Shown here: positions 38,620 to 47,563 of the stretch, in pieces
Position numbering within the stretch: position 1 is the stretch's first letter
Layout of the letters: each line of letters begins with the position of its first letter
NCBI RefSeq assembly: GCF_021495345.1
Contig: NZ_CP099397.1
Coordinates: forward strand, 4,340,001-4,404,000
Direction of reading: 5' to 3'
Source of the DNA: Pseudomonas hydrolytica
GTDB lineage: Bacteria > Pseudomonadota > Gammaproteobacteria > Pseudomonadales > Pseudomonadaceae
DNA: 64,000 nt
Position numbers and translations under genes: made by a program
The notes under the pieces: generated by a model
The model's database searches: none
Told to the model about the DNA's origin: nothing
Seen by the model: the letters and a program-made list of their open reading frames with translations, nothing else

Positions 38620-39447
38620 TCACGCCCCCGCGATCAACCGCTCAACGATCTGCCGTAGCTCAGGATGCTCCGGCACCCGAATGCCGAACTCCTCGCGCAA
38701 CACCCTCAGCACCTCATCGACACTCTGCAACTGCACCCGCTCACTCGCCTGTCCCAGGCGGTGGATGGCGAAGCTGCCGTTGTTCAGCGTCTTGCGCAGC
38801 TCTGGCCCGGTGCGCGCGGCAATCATCTGGCCAAGGAAAGGTGAGTCCGGATGGGTGCACACGTACCAGTTGCCCACCACGTAATCGATATCCGCCACCT
38901 TCTGCAGATCGAACACGTACATCGCCCGCCAACTGCCGGTCACCAGGGCGCGCAGGGTATAGGTGCCGTCCACCAGCGACAGGCGATAGGGTTCGTGCGG
39001 TGTGGCCTGCTCCGCCTCGCTATCCAGCAAAAGCGGGCCGGTCGGCACCATGCCGCCGAAGCCGACGTCGCTGATGTAGCGCACGCCATCGATGGTCACC
39101 AGCACCAGCATATGGGTGCGCGCCGGCAGGGCATCTTCCGGGCCGCCCATGACCACGCGGCCGGTCAGCCCGCGCGCGTCGAAGCCCAGCGCCTGCAACA
39201 GCAGCAGATACAGGCGGTTGAGTTCGAAGCAGTAACCGCCACGGCCCTGACGCAGCAGCTTGTCCTGGATCGCGGCAGGTTCGACCTGCACCGGCACACG
39301 CAGCATGCTGGCCAGGGTTTCGAAGGGGAATTCGGCGGTGTGCCGCGCCTGCAGCTCGCGCAGGGTGTCGAGGGTCGCTGGCGGCGCCGACGAGTAGTCC
39401 AGGCGCCCAAGATACGTGTGCAGATCCAGCTTGAATGCTTCGGTCAT
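38620..39447 (-). CDS. arylamine N-acetyltransferase
   Basis: 275 residues, the length of bacterial NATs. The catalytic triad is readable: Cys73 in RGGYCFELN, His112 in ARTHMLVLV, and Asp127 in SDVGFGG. The enzyme transfers acetyl from acetyl-CoA to arylamines or arylhydrazines. It has its own start well placed at 39447 and no close partner on the same strand; its physiological substrate is unknown. Confidence 0.92.
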   Translation of the reverse strand: MTEAFKLDLHTYLGRLDYSSAPPATLDTLRELQARHTAEFPFETLASMLRVPVQVEPAAIQDKLLRQGRGGYCFELNRLYLLLLQALGFDARGLTGRVVMGGPEDALPARTHMLVLVTIDGVRYISDVGFGGMVPTGPLLLDSEAEQATPHEPYRLSLVDGTYTLRALVTGSWRAMYVFDLQKVADIDYVVGNWYVCTHPDSPFLGQMIAARTGPELRKTLNNGSFAIHRLGQASERVQLQSVDEVLRVLREEFGIRVPEHPELRQIVERLIAGA

Positions 39448-39519
39448 GGTGTTTCTCCCTTTCTACCTGCCGGCTGTTGTACCAGAGGCGGCAGATGGGA
39501 GATATGCATAGGGCCGATA

Positions 39520-39550
39520 GCAAAAAGGCCGATCTTGCGACCGGCCTTCT
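39520..39550 (-). terminator. terminator after bauC (mmsA-like) gene
   Basis: AAGGCCG (39525-39531) and CGGCCTT (39542-39548) form the stem with a 10-base loop; on the minus strand a TTTTTG run follows. It closes the bauA-bauC direction. Confidence 0.7.
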
Positions 39551-39570
39551 CATTCAACGCTGCAGCTCAC

Positions 39571-41067
39571 TCAGCCATTGCTGGGGAAGGCGAACTGCGC
39601 CGCCTCGTGGCTCTTGCGCGCCGGCCAGCGCTGGGTGATGGCCTTCTTGCGGGTGTAGAAGCGCACCCCGTCCGGGCCGTAGGCATGCAGGTCGCCGAAC
39701 AGCGAGCGCTTCCAGCCGCCGAAGCTGTGGTAGGCCACCGGCACCGGCAGCGGCACGTTGACGCCGACCATGCCCACTTCGATCTCGTCACAGAACAGGC
39801 GCGCGGCTTCACCGTCACGGGTGAAGATGCAGGTGCCGTTGCCGTACTCGTGGTCGTTGATCAGTTGCATGGCTTCTTCCAGGCTGCCAACGCGGACGAT
39901 GCACAGCACCGGGCCGAAGATTTCGTCGGTGTAGATGGTCATGTCCGGAGTTACCCGGTCGAACAGGGTGCCGCCGACGAAGAAGCCGTTCTCGTTACCC
40001 GGCACCACCAGGCCGCGACCGTCGACCACCAGCTTGGCACCCTGGGCCACGCCGGCGTCGATGTAGCCCTTGACCTTGTCGCGCGCAGCGGCGGTGACCA
40101 GCGGGCCCATGTCCAGGCCGCAGGAGGTGCCAGCACCGATCTTCAGCGCCTGGATCTGTGGGACGATCTTCTCCACCAGCGCGTCGGCGATCTGGTCGCC
40201 CACGCACACGGCCACGGAGATGGCCATGCAGCGCTCGCCGCAGGAACCGTAGGCCGCGCCCATCAGCGCGCTGACGGCGTTGTCCAGGTCGGCATCGGGC
40301 ATCAGCACTGCGTGGTTCTTGGCGCCGCCCAGGGCCTGCACGCGCTTGCCGCGCTTGGTGCCCTCGCTGTAGATGTATTCGGCGATCGGCGTCGAGCCGA
40401 CGAAGCTCAGGGCCTTGACCTCGGGCGCCTCGATCAGCGCATCGACCGCGTCCTTGTCGCCGTTGACCACGTTCAGCACGCCCTTGGGCAGGCCGGCCTG
40501 GTGCGCCAGCTCGGCGATGAACAGGGTGGAGCTGGGGTCGCGCTCGGAGGGCTTCAAGATGAAGCAGTTGCCGCAGACGATGGCCAGCGGGTACATCCAC
40601 AGCGGCACCATGGCCGGGAAGTTGAACGGGGTGATGCCAGCCACCACGCCGATGGGCTGCAGGTCGGTCCAGGCGTCGATGTTCGGGCCGACGTTGCGGC
40701 TGTACTCGCCCTTGAGGATTTCCGGGGCGGCGCAGGCGAACTCGACGTTCTCGATGCCGCGCTTGAGTTCGCCGATGGCGTCCTCGATGGTCTTGCCGTG
40801 CTCGGCGCTGATCAGAGCGGCGATTTCGTTCTCGTTCTGCTCCAGCAGCTGCTTGAAGCGGAACATGATCTGCGCGCGCTTGGCCGGTGGCGTGTTGCGC
40901 CAGGCCGGGAAGGCGGCCTTGGCGGCGTCGATGGCCAGCTGCATGGTGGCGCGGTCGGCCAGGCCGACGGCAGAGGTGGAGTCGCCGGTGGACGGGTTGT
41001 ACACCGGGGCACTGCGCTCGTTGCCGGCAACACGTTCGCCGTTGATCAGGTGGGGGATATGGCTCAT
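39571..41067 (-). CDS. bauC: CoA-acylating (methyl)malonate-semialdehyde dehydrogenase, BauC/MmsA type
   Basis: 498 residues from the ATG at 41067, chosen for GGAG seven bases upstream on the minus strand. It is an aldehyde dehydrogenase with the CoA-acylating MmsA signature: catalytic Cys in GSCGERCMAIS and FVGSTPIAEYI for the cofactor. It oxidises malonate semialdehyde (from beta-alanine) to acetyl-CoA and CO2, or methylmalonate semialdehyde to propionyl-CoA. Directly downstream of bauA and probably in the same operon, despite a repeat hairpin between them. The valine-pathway role (MmsA) remains possible. Confidence 0.88.
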   Translation of the reverse strand: MSHIPHLINGERVAGNERSAPVYNPSTGDSTSAVGLADRATMQLAIDAAKAAFPAWRNTPPAKRAQIMFRFKQLLEQNENEIAALISAEHGKTIEDAIGELKRGIENVEFACAAPEILKGEYSRNVGPNIDAWTDLQPIGVVAGITPFNFPAMVPLWMYPLAIVCGNCFILKPSERDPSSTLFIAELAHQAGLPKGVLNVVNGDKDAVDALIEAPEVKALSFVGSTPIAEYIYSEGTKRGKRVQALGGAKNHAVLMPDADLDNAVSALMGAAYGSCGERCMAISVAVCVGDQIADALVEKIVPQIQALKIGAGTSCGLDMGPLVTAAARDKVKGYIDAGVAQGAKLVVDGRGLVVPGNENGFFVGGTLFDRVTPDMTIYTDEIFGPVLCIVRVGSLEEAMQLINDHEYGNGTCIFTRDGEAARLFCDEIEVGMVGVNVPLPVPVAYHSFGGWKRSLFGDLHAYGPDGVRFYTRKKAITQRWPARKSHEAAQFAFPSNG

Positions 41068-41116
41068 GGGGTTCTCCATCAAGAAATCGGGTGCTGGGGA
41101 GAGACGCCTTCTCCCC

Positions 41117-41147
41117 CGGCCCCTCTCCCGCAAGCGGTAGAGGGGAG
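41117..41147. repeat. repeat hairpin between bauA and bauC
   Basis: CCCCTCT (41120-41126) pairs with AGAGGGG (41139-41145), continued by CCGC/GCGG past one mismatch, loop CAAG. No T run follows on the minus strand, so it is a structure in the transcript and not a clear terminator. The same sequence type occurs at 38.4-38.5 kb. Confidence 0.6.
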
Positions 41148-41156
41148 ACAAAAAGG

Positions 41157-42503
41157 TCAGTCCAACTTGTTCAGCACATCACCGACGGCGTTGAACACGC
41201 GGTCGAGGTCTTCCATCCTGGCGTTGAAGGTCGGCCCGAACTGGATGGTGTCGCCGCCGAAGCGCACGTAGAAACCGGCCTTCCACAAGGCCATGCCGGC
41301 CTCGAACGGACGGATCACGGCGTCACCGTCACGCGGGGCGATCTGCAGAGCGCCGGCCAGGCCGCAGTTGCGGATGTCGACCACGTGTTTGGTGCCTTTC
41401 AGGCCGTGCAGCGCGGCCTCGAACTTCGGCGCCAGCTCGGCGGACTGCTGGATCAGGTTCTCGCGCTTTAGCAGCTCCAGCGTCGCCAGGCCGGCGGCGC
41501 AGGCCACCGGGTGCGCCGAGTAGGTGTAGCCGTGGGTGAACTCGATCATGTGCTCCGGCGACGGCTGCTGCATGAAGGTGTTGTAGATCTCGCTGCTGGC
41601 GATCACCGCGCCCAGCGGGATGGCGCCGTTGGTGATCTGCTTGGCGACGTTCATCAGGTCCGGGGTCACGCCGAAGAACTCCGCGCCGCTCCACTTGCCC
41701 ATGCGGCCGAAGCCGGTGATCACTTCGTCGAAGATCAGCAGGATGTTGTGCTGCGTGCAGATTTCGCGCAGGCGCTGCAGGTAGCCCACCGGCGGCACGA
41801 TGGCGCCGGCCGAGCCGGACATCGGCTCGACGATCACCGCGGCGATATTGGAAGCGTCGTGCAGCTCGATCAGCTTGAGCAGTTCGTTGGCCAGCTCCAC
41901 GCCGCCGGTTTCGGCCATGCCTTTGGTAAAGGCCATGCCCGGTTGCAGGGTGTGCGGCAGGTGGTCGGCATCCATCAGCTGGCCGTACATCTTGCGGTTA
42001 CCGCCGATGCCACCGAGCGAGGTGCCGGCAATGTTGACGCCATGATAGCCACGGGCACGGCCGATGAAGCGGGTCTTGGAGGCCTGGCCTTTCAGGCGCC
42101 AGTAGGCCTTGGCCATCTTCACCGCGGTGTCGGCGCACTCGGAGCCGGAACCGGTGAAGAACACGTGATTGAGCTCGCCCGGCATCAGGTCGGCGACCTG
42201 CTCGGCCAGCTTGAACGACAGCGGATGGCCGTACTGGAAGCCCGGCGAATAGTCGAGGGTGCCGAGCTGCTTGGCCACGGCCTCCTGGATTTCCTTGCGC
42301 GAGTGGCCGGCGCCGCAGGTCCACAGGCCGGACAGGCTGTCGTAGATCTTGCGGCCCTGGTCGTCGGTGAGCCAGCTGCCTTCCGCGCCGACGATGATGC
42401 GCGGGTCGCGCTGGAACTGGCGGTTGGCGGAGAACGGCATCCAGTGCGCATCCAGCTTGAGCTGGCTGGCCAGGGACGGGGTTGCGGTCTGCGGCATGTT
42501 CAT
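41157..42503 (-). CDS. bauA: beta-alanine:pyruvate aminotransferase (omega-transaminase)
   Basis: 448 residues from the ATG at 42503, the length of P. aeruginosa BauA as I recall. Class III aminotransferase features are visible: GSECADTAVKMAKAYW, the Asp of LLIFDEVITGFGR for pyridoxal-N binding, and the PLP lysine in NVAKQITNGAIPLG. It moves the amino group of beta-alanine (and other omega-amines) to pyruvate, giving malonate semialdehyde for BauC. Divergent from bauR. Confidence 0.92.
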   Translation of the reverse strand: MNMPQTATPSLASQLKLDAHWMPFSANRQFQRDPRIIVGAEGSWLTDDQGRKIYDSLSGLWTCGAGHSRKEIQEAVAKQLGTLDYSPGFQYGHPLSFKLAEQVADLMPGELNHVFFTGSGSECADTAVKMAKAYWRLKGQASKTRFIGRARGYHGVNIAGTSLGGIGGNRKMYGQLMDADHLPHTLQPGMAFTKGMAETGGVELANELLKLIELHDASNIAAVIVEPMSGSAGAIVPPVGYLQRLREICTQHNILLIFDEVITGFGRMGKWSGAEFFGVTPDLMNVAKQITNGAIPLGAVIASSEIYNTFMQQPSPEHMIEFTHGYTYSAHPVACAAGLATLELLKRENLIQQSAELAPKFEAALHGLKGTKHVVDIRNCGLAGALQIAPRDGDAVIRPFEAGMALWKAGFYVRFGGDTIQFGPTFNARMEDLDRVFNAVGDVLNKLD

Positions 42504-42536
42504 CGGAGTAGCCTCACTCGGGCAGGCAATTGGGTG

Positions 42537-42583
42537 CAGGAGCCCGCTTGCGGGGCGATCAGCGCCGGCAAGCCGGCTCCTAC
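42537..42583. repeat. REP inverted pair between bauA and bauR
   Basis: GCAGGAGCCCGCTTGCGGGG (42537-42556) and GCGCCGGCAAGCCGGCTCCTAC (42562-42583), of the same family as the pair at 34.5 kb. It lies in the 164-base divergent control region of bauA and bauR, which is unusual for REP elements. Confidence 0.8.
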
Positions 42584-42667
42584 AGGGTAGTTGCAGACAA
42601 GGTGCCACGAGCATAGAGTCAGTAAAACAGCACTCTTCTTACCTTCAGTTCAAGGCTTACTAAACAA

Positions 42668-43585
42668 ATGAGCAGCCGCCGTCCCGACCCGCTGGCCCAG
42701 GTCAGCGACTTTGAAATCCGCCTGCTCAAGCTGTTTCGCAGCGTGGTGGAGTGCGGCGGTTTCTCCGCCGCGGAAAGTGCCCTGGGGATTGGCCGCTCGG
42801 CCATCAGCCAGCAGATGAGCGATCTGGAACAACGCCTCGGCCTGCGCCTGTGCCAGCGCGGCCGCGCCGGCTTCGCCCTGACCGAGGAAGGCCGCGAGGT
42901 GTACCAGAGCACCCTGCAGCTGCTGGCGGCGCTGGAGAGCTTTCGCACCGAGGTCAACGGCCTGCACCAGCACCTGCGCGGCGAGCTGAACATCGGCCTG
43001 ACCGACAACCTGGTGACCATCCCGCACATGCGTATCACCAATGCCCTGGCGCGGCTCAAGGCGCAGGGGCCGGACGTGCGCATTCACATCCGCATGACGC
43101 CACCCTCGGAGGTGGAACAGGGCGTGCTCGACGGCCGCCTGCACGTCGGCGTGGTGCCGCAGGTCGGCGCGCTGTCCGGCCTCGAGTACCAGACCCTGTA
43201 CGGCGAACGCTCGCTGCTCTACTGCGCGGTGGGCCATCCGCTGTTCTACGTCGATGACCAGCAGCTGGAAGACGAGCGCCTCAACGCCCAGGAGGCCATC
43301 GCCCCGACCTTCCGCGTGCCGCCCGAGGTGCAGCACCACTATCAATTGCTCAACTGCACCGCCAGCGCCTCGGATCGCGAGGGCATGGCCTTTCTCATCC
43401 TCACCGGACGCTATATCGGCTACCTGCCCGATCACTATGCCCAGGCCTGGGTGCAGCAGGGCCGGCTGCGCGCGCTCAAGCCCGCCAGCCGCTTCTATGA
43501 CCTCAGCCTGGCGGCAGTAACGCGCAAGGGGCGCCGTGCGCATCTGGTGCTGGAGAGCTTTCTCGAGGCGCTGGCCGAATCCTGA
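42668..43585 (+). CDS. bauR: LysR-family regulator of the beta-alanine genes
   Basis: 305 residues. The N-terminal winged HTH is clear (FEIRLLKLFRSVVECGGFSAAE, AISQQMSDLEQRLG), followed by the LysR periplasmic-binding-protein-like effector domain from about residue 95. Its divergence from bauA and the gene order match PA0133 (BauR) next to bauA in P. aeruginosa (from memory). It probably activates bauA-bauC in response to beta-alanine or a metabolite. Confidence 0.85.
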   Translation: MSSRRPDPLAQVSDFEIRLLKLFRSVVECGGFSAAESALGIGRSAISQQMSDLEQRLGLRLCQRGRAGFALTEEGREVYQSTLQLLAALESFRTEVNGLHQHLRGELNIGLTDNLVTIPHMRITNALARLKAQGPDVRIHIRMTPPSEVEQGVLDGRLHVGVVPQVGALSGLEYQTLYGERSLLYCAVGHPLFYVDDQQLEDERLNAQEAIAPTFRVPPEVQHHYQLLNCTASASDREGMAFLILTGRYIGYLPDHYAQAWVQQGRLRALKPASRFYDLSLAAVTRKGRRAHLVLESFLEALAES

Positions 43586-43907
43586 TCGGGCCAACTCGCC
43601 TGCGCCTACAGCTCTGCCGGCGTGCGCGCTCAACGCATCGCCGGCAGGCCGGCTCCTGCCCGATGAACGAAGCTCCACTTGAGTGCAGGCCGCCCTATCG
43701 CGGGGCGACGCCTTGCCCGGGCGCCAGCAACAGAAAATGAACACCATGTCACGAAAGATCGTATGCAGTTGATGCGACAAGGCTTTCGCCAGGGCTGAAC
43801 ACAATCTTCCGCACAAGCTGATCAGTTGGACAGCTTTTTGCACTTGAGCAGCGACCTGACCACACGGCCAGGAAAACTAGAAAAACACGCTGATCTCAGG
43901 AGCCCAG
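43586..43907 (+). other. intergenic region between bauR and the OmpK-type gene, with one REP unit
   Basis: About 320 bases. A REP unit of the 34.5-kb family, ATCGCCGGCAGGCCGGCTCCTGC, lies at 43637-43659, with a degenerate partner near 43612. The remainder up to 43907 should hold the promoter of the OmpK/Tsx-like gene; I do not see a convincing -35/-10 pair. CTCAGGAG (43894-43901) is the RBS. Confidence 0.55.
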
Positions 43908-44708
43908 ATGAACCCTACTCGCGCGACCCTGCTCGCCGCCGGCAGCCTGCTGCTGGCGACCCAGGCCCAGGCCGATGGCCCGCTGCTTTGGCAGAACAAC
44001 AGCCTTTCCTACCTCTACGGCAAGAACTTCAAGGTGGAGCCGGCGATTCAGCAGACCCTCACCTTCGAGCACGCCAGCGGCTGGAGCTGGGGCGATGTGT
44101 TCTTCTTCGTCGACCAGAAGTTCTTCAACGGCGCGCAGAACGGCGCCGGGGATTCGCGCAGTTTCTACGGTGAGCTGAGCCCGCGCCTGTCGTTCGGCAA
44201 GCTGCTGGGCAAGGACCTGTCGTTCGGGCCGATCAAGGACGTGCTGCTGGCCGCAACCTACGAGTTCGGCGAGGACGAGACCGAGGCCTACCTGCTCGGC
44301 CCCGGCTTCGACCTAGCCATACCCGGTTTCAACTTCTTCAAGCTGAACTTCTATTACCGCCAGCCCGACGGCAACCGCGCCGACCGCGACGGTGACGGCA
44401 AACCCGATGGCAGCGGCGTCTGGCAGGTCACCCCGAGCTGGTCCTACACCCTGCCGGCGGGCAAGTCGGACATCCTCATCGACGGCTACATCGACTGGGT
44501 GGTGGACAACGACGCCAGCTATCACAGCAACTACCACATCAACCCGCAGATCAAGTACGACCTGGGCAAGGCCATGGACTGGGGCGACAAGCAGTTCTAC
44601 GTCGGGGTCGAGTACAGCTACTGGAAGGACAAGTACGGCATCCAGGACTCGGCGGCCTTCAGCACCAACCAGAACACCGCCAGCCTGCTGCTGAAAGTGC
44701 ATTTCTGA
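43908..44708 (+). CDS. OmpK/Tsx-like nucleoside-specific outer-membrane channel
   Basis: 266 residues with a signal peptide (LLAAGSLLLATQAQA, cleavage near residue 22). The mature protein has regular amphipathic strands and ends in ASLLLKVHF, with the terminal Phe typical of outer-membrane barrels. It fits the OmpK/Tsx family, 12-stranded channels for nucleosides. The NCS2 permease follows 73 bp later, which supports a role in nucleobase/nucleoside uptake. Confidence 0.85.
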   Translation: MNPTRATLLAAGSLLLATQAQADGPLLWQNNSLSYLYGKNFKVEPAIQQTLTFEHASGWSWGDVFFFVDQKFFNGAQNGAGDSRSFYGELSPRLSFGKLLGKDLSFGPIKDVLLAATYEFGEDETEAYLLGPGFDLAIPGFNFFKLNFYYRQPDGNRADRDGDGKPDGSGVWQVTPSWSYTLPAGKSDILIDGYIDWVVDNDASYHSNYHINPQIKYDLGKAMDWGDKQFYVGVEYSYWKDKYGIQDSAAFSTNQNTASLLLKVHF

Positions 44709-44713
44709 CCCAC

Positions 44714-44747
44714 GGCGCCCGACCGGCACAGGCTGGTCGGCGTTTTG
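44714..44747 (+). terminator. terminator-like hairpin between the channel and permease genes
   Basis: CGCCCGACC (44716-44724) pairs with GGTCGGCG (44735-44742) with one bulge, followed by TTTT. It could partly end transcription after the channel gene while still letting the permease be expressed. Confidence 0.7.
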
Positions 44748-44781
44748 CAGCCACTTCCAGACTCACCACGGGAATGCCCCC

Positions 44782-46158
44782 ATGACCAGTCAATCGCAAC
44801 CCAGCTCCGAACTGCTCTACGGCCTGGACGACCGTCCGGCGCCGCTACCGGCCTTCTTCGCCGCCTTGCAGCATGTACTCGCCTGCTTCGTCGGCATCGT
44901 CACGCCGACTTTGATTATCGGCGGCGTGCTCGGCCTGCATGAACAGCTGCCCTACCTGATCAGCATGGGCCTGATGGTGTCCGGCGTCGGCACCCTGATC
45001 CAGGCGCGCCGGCCTTTGGGCATCGGCGCCGGGATGATCTGCGTGCAGGGCACCAGCTTCGCCTTCCTCAGCGCCGTACTGGCCGCGGGGTTGATGGTCA
45101 AGGCACGCGGCGGCAGCCCGGACGACATCTTGGCGATGATCTTCGGCGTGTGTTTCTTCGGCGCCTTCATCGAGATGGTGCTGAGCCGCTTCATCGGCCA
45201 CCTGCAGCGCGTCATCACGCCGCTGGTGACCGGCATCGTCATCACCATCATCGGCGTCAGCCTGATCAAGGTCGGCATCACCGATGTCGGCGGCGGCGCC
45301 AAGGCCGAGAACTTCGGCGCGCCGATCAACCTGGCCCTGGGCGCCCTGGTGCTGGTCACCATCATCGCGCTCAACCGCCTGCGCAACGCCTGGCTGCGCC
45401 TGTCGGCGATCATCATCGGCCTGCTGGTCGGCTCGCTGGCCGCCTGGTTCAGCGGCGTGCTGGTGCCCAAGCCGCTGCCCGATCTGCCGCTGGTGAGCCT
45501 GCCGATGCCCTTTCGCTACGGCTTCGACTTCGACTGGATGGCCTTCGTCCCGGTGGCGCTGATCTACCTGATCACCGCCATCGAAACCACCGGCGACCTG
45601 ACCGCCAACTGCATGATCTCCAGACAGCCGATCAAGGGGCCGCAGTACCTGCAGCGGATCAGGGGCGGAGTGCTCGGCGACGGCATCAGCTCGCTGATCG
45701 CCGCGGTGTTCAACACCTTTCCCAACACCACCTTCAGCCAGAACAATGGCGTGATCCAGCTCTCCGGCGTGGCCAGCCGGCACGTCGGCTATTACATCGG
45801 CGCGATCCTGGTGATCCTCGGCCTGTTCCCGGTGCTCGGCGCGATTCTCCAGCAGATCCCCAAGCCGGTGCTGGGCGGCGCTACCCTGGTGATGTTCGGC
45901 ACCGTCGCCGCCGCCGGCATTCGCATCCTCGCCCAGGCGCCGCTGGACCGGCGCAGCCTGCTGATCATGGCCACCAGCTTCGGCATCGGCCTGGGCGTTT
46001 CCAGCCAGCCCGAGCTGCTCAGCCAGATGCCGACCCTGGTGCAGAACCTGTTCGGCTCGGCGATCACCAGCGGCGGCCTGACTGCCATCCTCATGACCCT
46101 GTTGCTGCCGCTGGAGCAGCCTGAGGTCACCACCTCCGAGCAGGCCCAGAGGGTCTGA
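44782..46158 (+). CDS. NCS2 family nucleobase:cation symporter (uracil/xanthine-type permease)
   Basis: 458 residues with about 12-14 hydrophobic segments. The NCS2 signature is visible as FSQNNGVIQLSGVASR near residue 320, and a conserved AIETTGDLTA segment near residue 266 supplies the substrate-site Glu. It imports a purine or pyrimidine base with H+ or Na+. The RutR-like regulator and the deaminase genes nearby point to purine use, although uracil is also possible. Confidence 0.9.
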   Translation: MTSQSQPSSELLYGLDDRPAPLPAFFAALQHVLACFVGIVTPTLIIGGVLGLHEQLPYLISMGLMVSGVGTLIQARRPLGIGAGMICVQGTSFAFLSAVLAAGLMVKARGGSPDDILAMIFGVCFFGAFIEMVLSRFIGHLQRVITPLVTGIVITIIGVSLIKVGITDVGGGAKAENFGAPINLALGALVLVTIIALNRLRNAWLRLSAIIIGLLVGSLAAWFSGVLVPKPLPDLPLVSLPMPFRYGFDFDWMAFVPVALIYLITAIETTGDLTANCMISRQPIKGPQYLQRIRGGVLGDGISSLIAAVFNTFPNTTFSQNNGVIQLSGVASRHVGYYIGAILVILGLFPVLGAILQQIPKPVLGGATLVMFGTVAAAGIRILAQAPLDRRSLLIMATSFGIGLGVSSQPELLSQMPTLVQNLFGSAITSGGLTAILMTLLLPLEQPEVTTSEQAQRV

Positions 46159-46163
46159 GTTTT

Positions 46164-46191
46164 CCGTGCACGGGCCCCTTCCCGTGCACGG
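46164..46191. promoter_or_regulatory. perfect 11-bp inverted repeat between the permease and TetR genes
   Basis: CCGTGCACGGG (46164-46174) and CCCGTGCACGG (46181-46191). Each arm is itself palindromic around GTGCAC. There is no T run, so it may be an operator for the TetR-type regulator or a transcript-end hairpin. Confidence 0.5.
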
Positions 46192-46316
46192 CCTTGGTGC
46201 AACAAAGGCACCAACGGCATTTCCCGGGCCATTTTGCGCGTTCGGCGCTTGTCACCCGAGCGGCGCTGGGGTATCTGTGCAGGCGCCGAGCCCCACGATC
46301 AGTCCGGAACCGCCTC

Positions 46317-46979
46317 ATGACCTTCGAAGTCCCCGCCCATAGCGCCAGCGGCAAGCCCGCCGGACGCATCCGCCAGAAGAACGAAGAAGCCATCATCCAA
46401 GCCGCCGAAGAAGAATTCGCCCGCCACGGCTTCAAGGGCACCAGCATGAACACCATCGCGCAGAACGTCGGTCTGCCCAAGGCCAACCTGCACTACTACT
46501 TCAACAACAAGCTGGGCCTGTACCTGGCGGTGCTCGGCAACATCCTCGAACTGTGGGACAGCACCTTCAACACCCTGAGCGTCGACGACGACCCGGCCGA
46601 GGCGCTGGCGCGCTACATCCGCGCCAAGATGGAGTTCTCCCGCCGTCAGCCGAAGGCTTCGCGCATCTTCGCCATGGAAGTGATCAGCGGCGGCGACTGC
46701 CTGTCGCAGTACTTCAACCAGAACTACCTGGACTGGTTCCGCGGCCGCGCCGCGGTGTTCGACGCCTGGATCGCCGCCGGCAAGATGGACCCGGTCGACC
46801 CGGTGCACCTGATCTTCCTGCTGTGGGGCAGCACCCAGCACTACGCCGACTTCGCCTCGCAGATCTGCCGCGTCACCGGTCGCTCGCGTCTGACCAAACA
46901 GGACTTCGAAGCCGCCGGCGACAACCTGATCCACATCATTCTCAAGGGCTGCGGCCTGACGCCGCCCGCCAAGCCCTGA
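46317..46979 (+). CDS. TetR-family regulator, RutR-like
   Basis: 220 residues from ATG 46317. The HTH lies at about residues 20-65 (FARHGFKGTSMNTIAQNVGLPKANLHYYF split over the motif). The C-terminal part (FAMEVISGGDCL, FLLWGSTQHYADFA) matches the RutR/YcdC-type ligand domain; E. coli RutR senses uracil/thymine and controls pyrimidine and purine genes. Here it follows the NCS2 permease and lies near two deaminase genes, so a nucleobase effector is a good guess. Its stop overlaps the start of the YigZ gene (TGATG). Confidence 0.88.
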   Translation: MTFEVPAHSASGKPAGRIRQKNEEAIIQAAEEEFARHGFKGTSMNTIAQNVGLPKANLHYYFNNKLGLYLAVLGNILELWDSTFNTLSVDDDPAEALARYIRAKMEFSRRQPKASRIFAMEVISGGDCLSQYFNQNYLDWFRGRAAVFDAWIAAGKMDPVDPVHLIFLLWGSTQHYADFASQICRVTGRSRLTKQDFEAAGDNLIHIILKGCGLTPPAKP

Positions 46980-47563
46980 TGGCCTTTACCCTGGCCGCGC
47001 CCTGCGAGTACCGCGAGGAAATCCGCAAGAGCCGCTTCCTCGCCCTCGCCGCGCCCATCGCCAGCGCCGCCGAGGCGCAGGCCTTCATCGAACGCCACGG
47101 CGACCCGAGCGCCTCGCACAACTGCTGGGCGTGGAAGGTGGGCAACCAGTACCGCTTCAACGATGACGGCGAACCCGGCGGCACGGCCGGCCGGCCGATC
47201 CTCGCCGCCATCGAGGGGCAAGATTGCGACCAGGTGGTGGTGCTGGTGATCCGCTGGTACGGCGGCATCCAGCTCGGCACCGGCGGCCTGGCTCGCGCCT
47301 ATGGCGGCAGCGCGGCCAAATGTCTGCAGGCGGGCGAGCGGCGCGAGCTGGTGCTGCGTCAGGCGTTCGGCTGCCACCTGCAGTTCGCCGAGCTGGCGCT
47401 GTTCAAGGCACGCCTGAACGAGTTCGACAGCCTGATCGAACGCGAGGACTACGACGCCACCGGCGCGCGTCTGCAACTGGCCGTCGCGCCTGCCGAGCGC
47501 GAGGCGCTGGAGCGACTGCTGGGCGACGTCAGCCGTGGCCGCGAGCGGTTGCACAGCCCATGA
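46979..47563 (+). CDS. YigZ/IMPACT family protein
   Basis: 194 residues from the ATG at 46979, which overlaps the TetR stop by one base. The IMPACT domain is clear: RKSRFLALAAPI, SHNCWAWKVG, FNDDGEPGGTAG, and VIRWYGGIQLGTGGLARAYGG. A C-terminal ferredoxin-like DUF1949-type domain follows. The family has unclear roles in translation or stress. It is coupled to the TetR gene before it and the DUF922 gene after it. Confidence 0.92.
   Translation: MAFTLAAPCEYREEIRKSRFLALAAPIASAAEAQAFIERHGDPSASHNCWAWKVGNQYRFNDDGEPGGTAGRPILAAIEGQDCDQVVVLVIRWYGGIQLGTGGLARAYGGSAAKCLQAGERRELVLRQAFGCHLQFAELALFKARLNEFDSLIEREDYDATGARLQLAVAPAEREALERLLGDVSRGRERLHSP

Noticed and set aside
46164-46191. A Rho-independent terminator after the NCS2 permease
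   Set aside because: The stem is strong, but no T run follows on either strand; an operator is at least as likely, so it is listed as a regulatory candidate.
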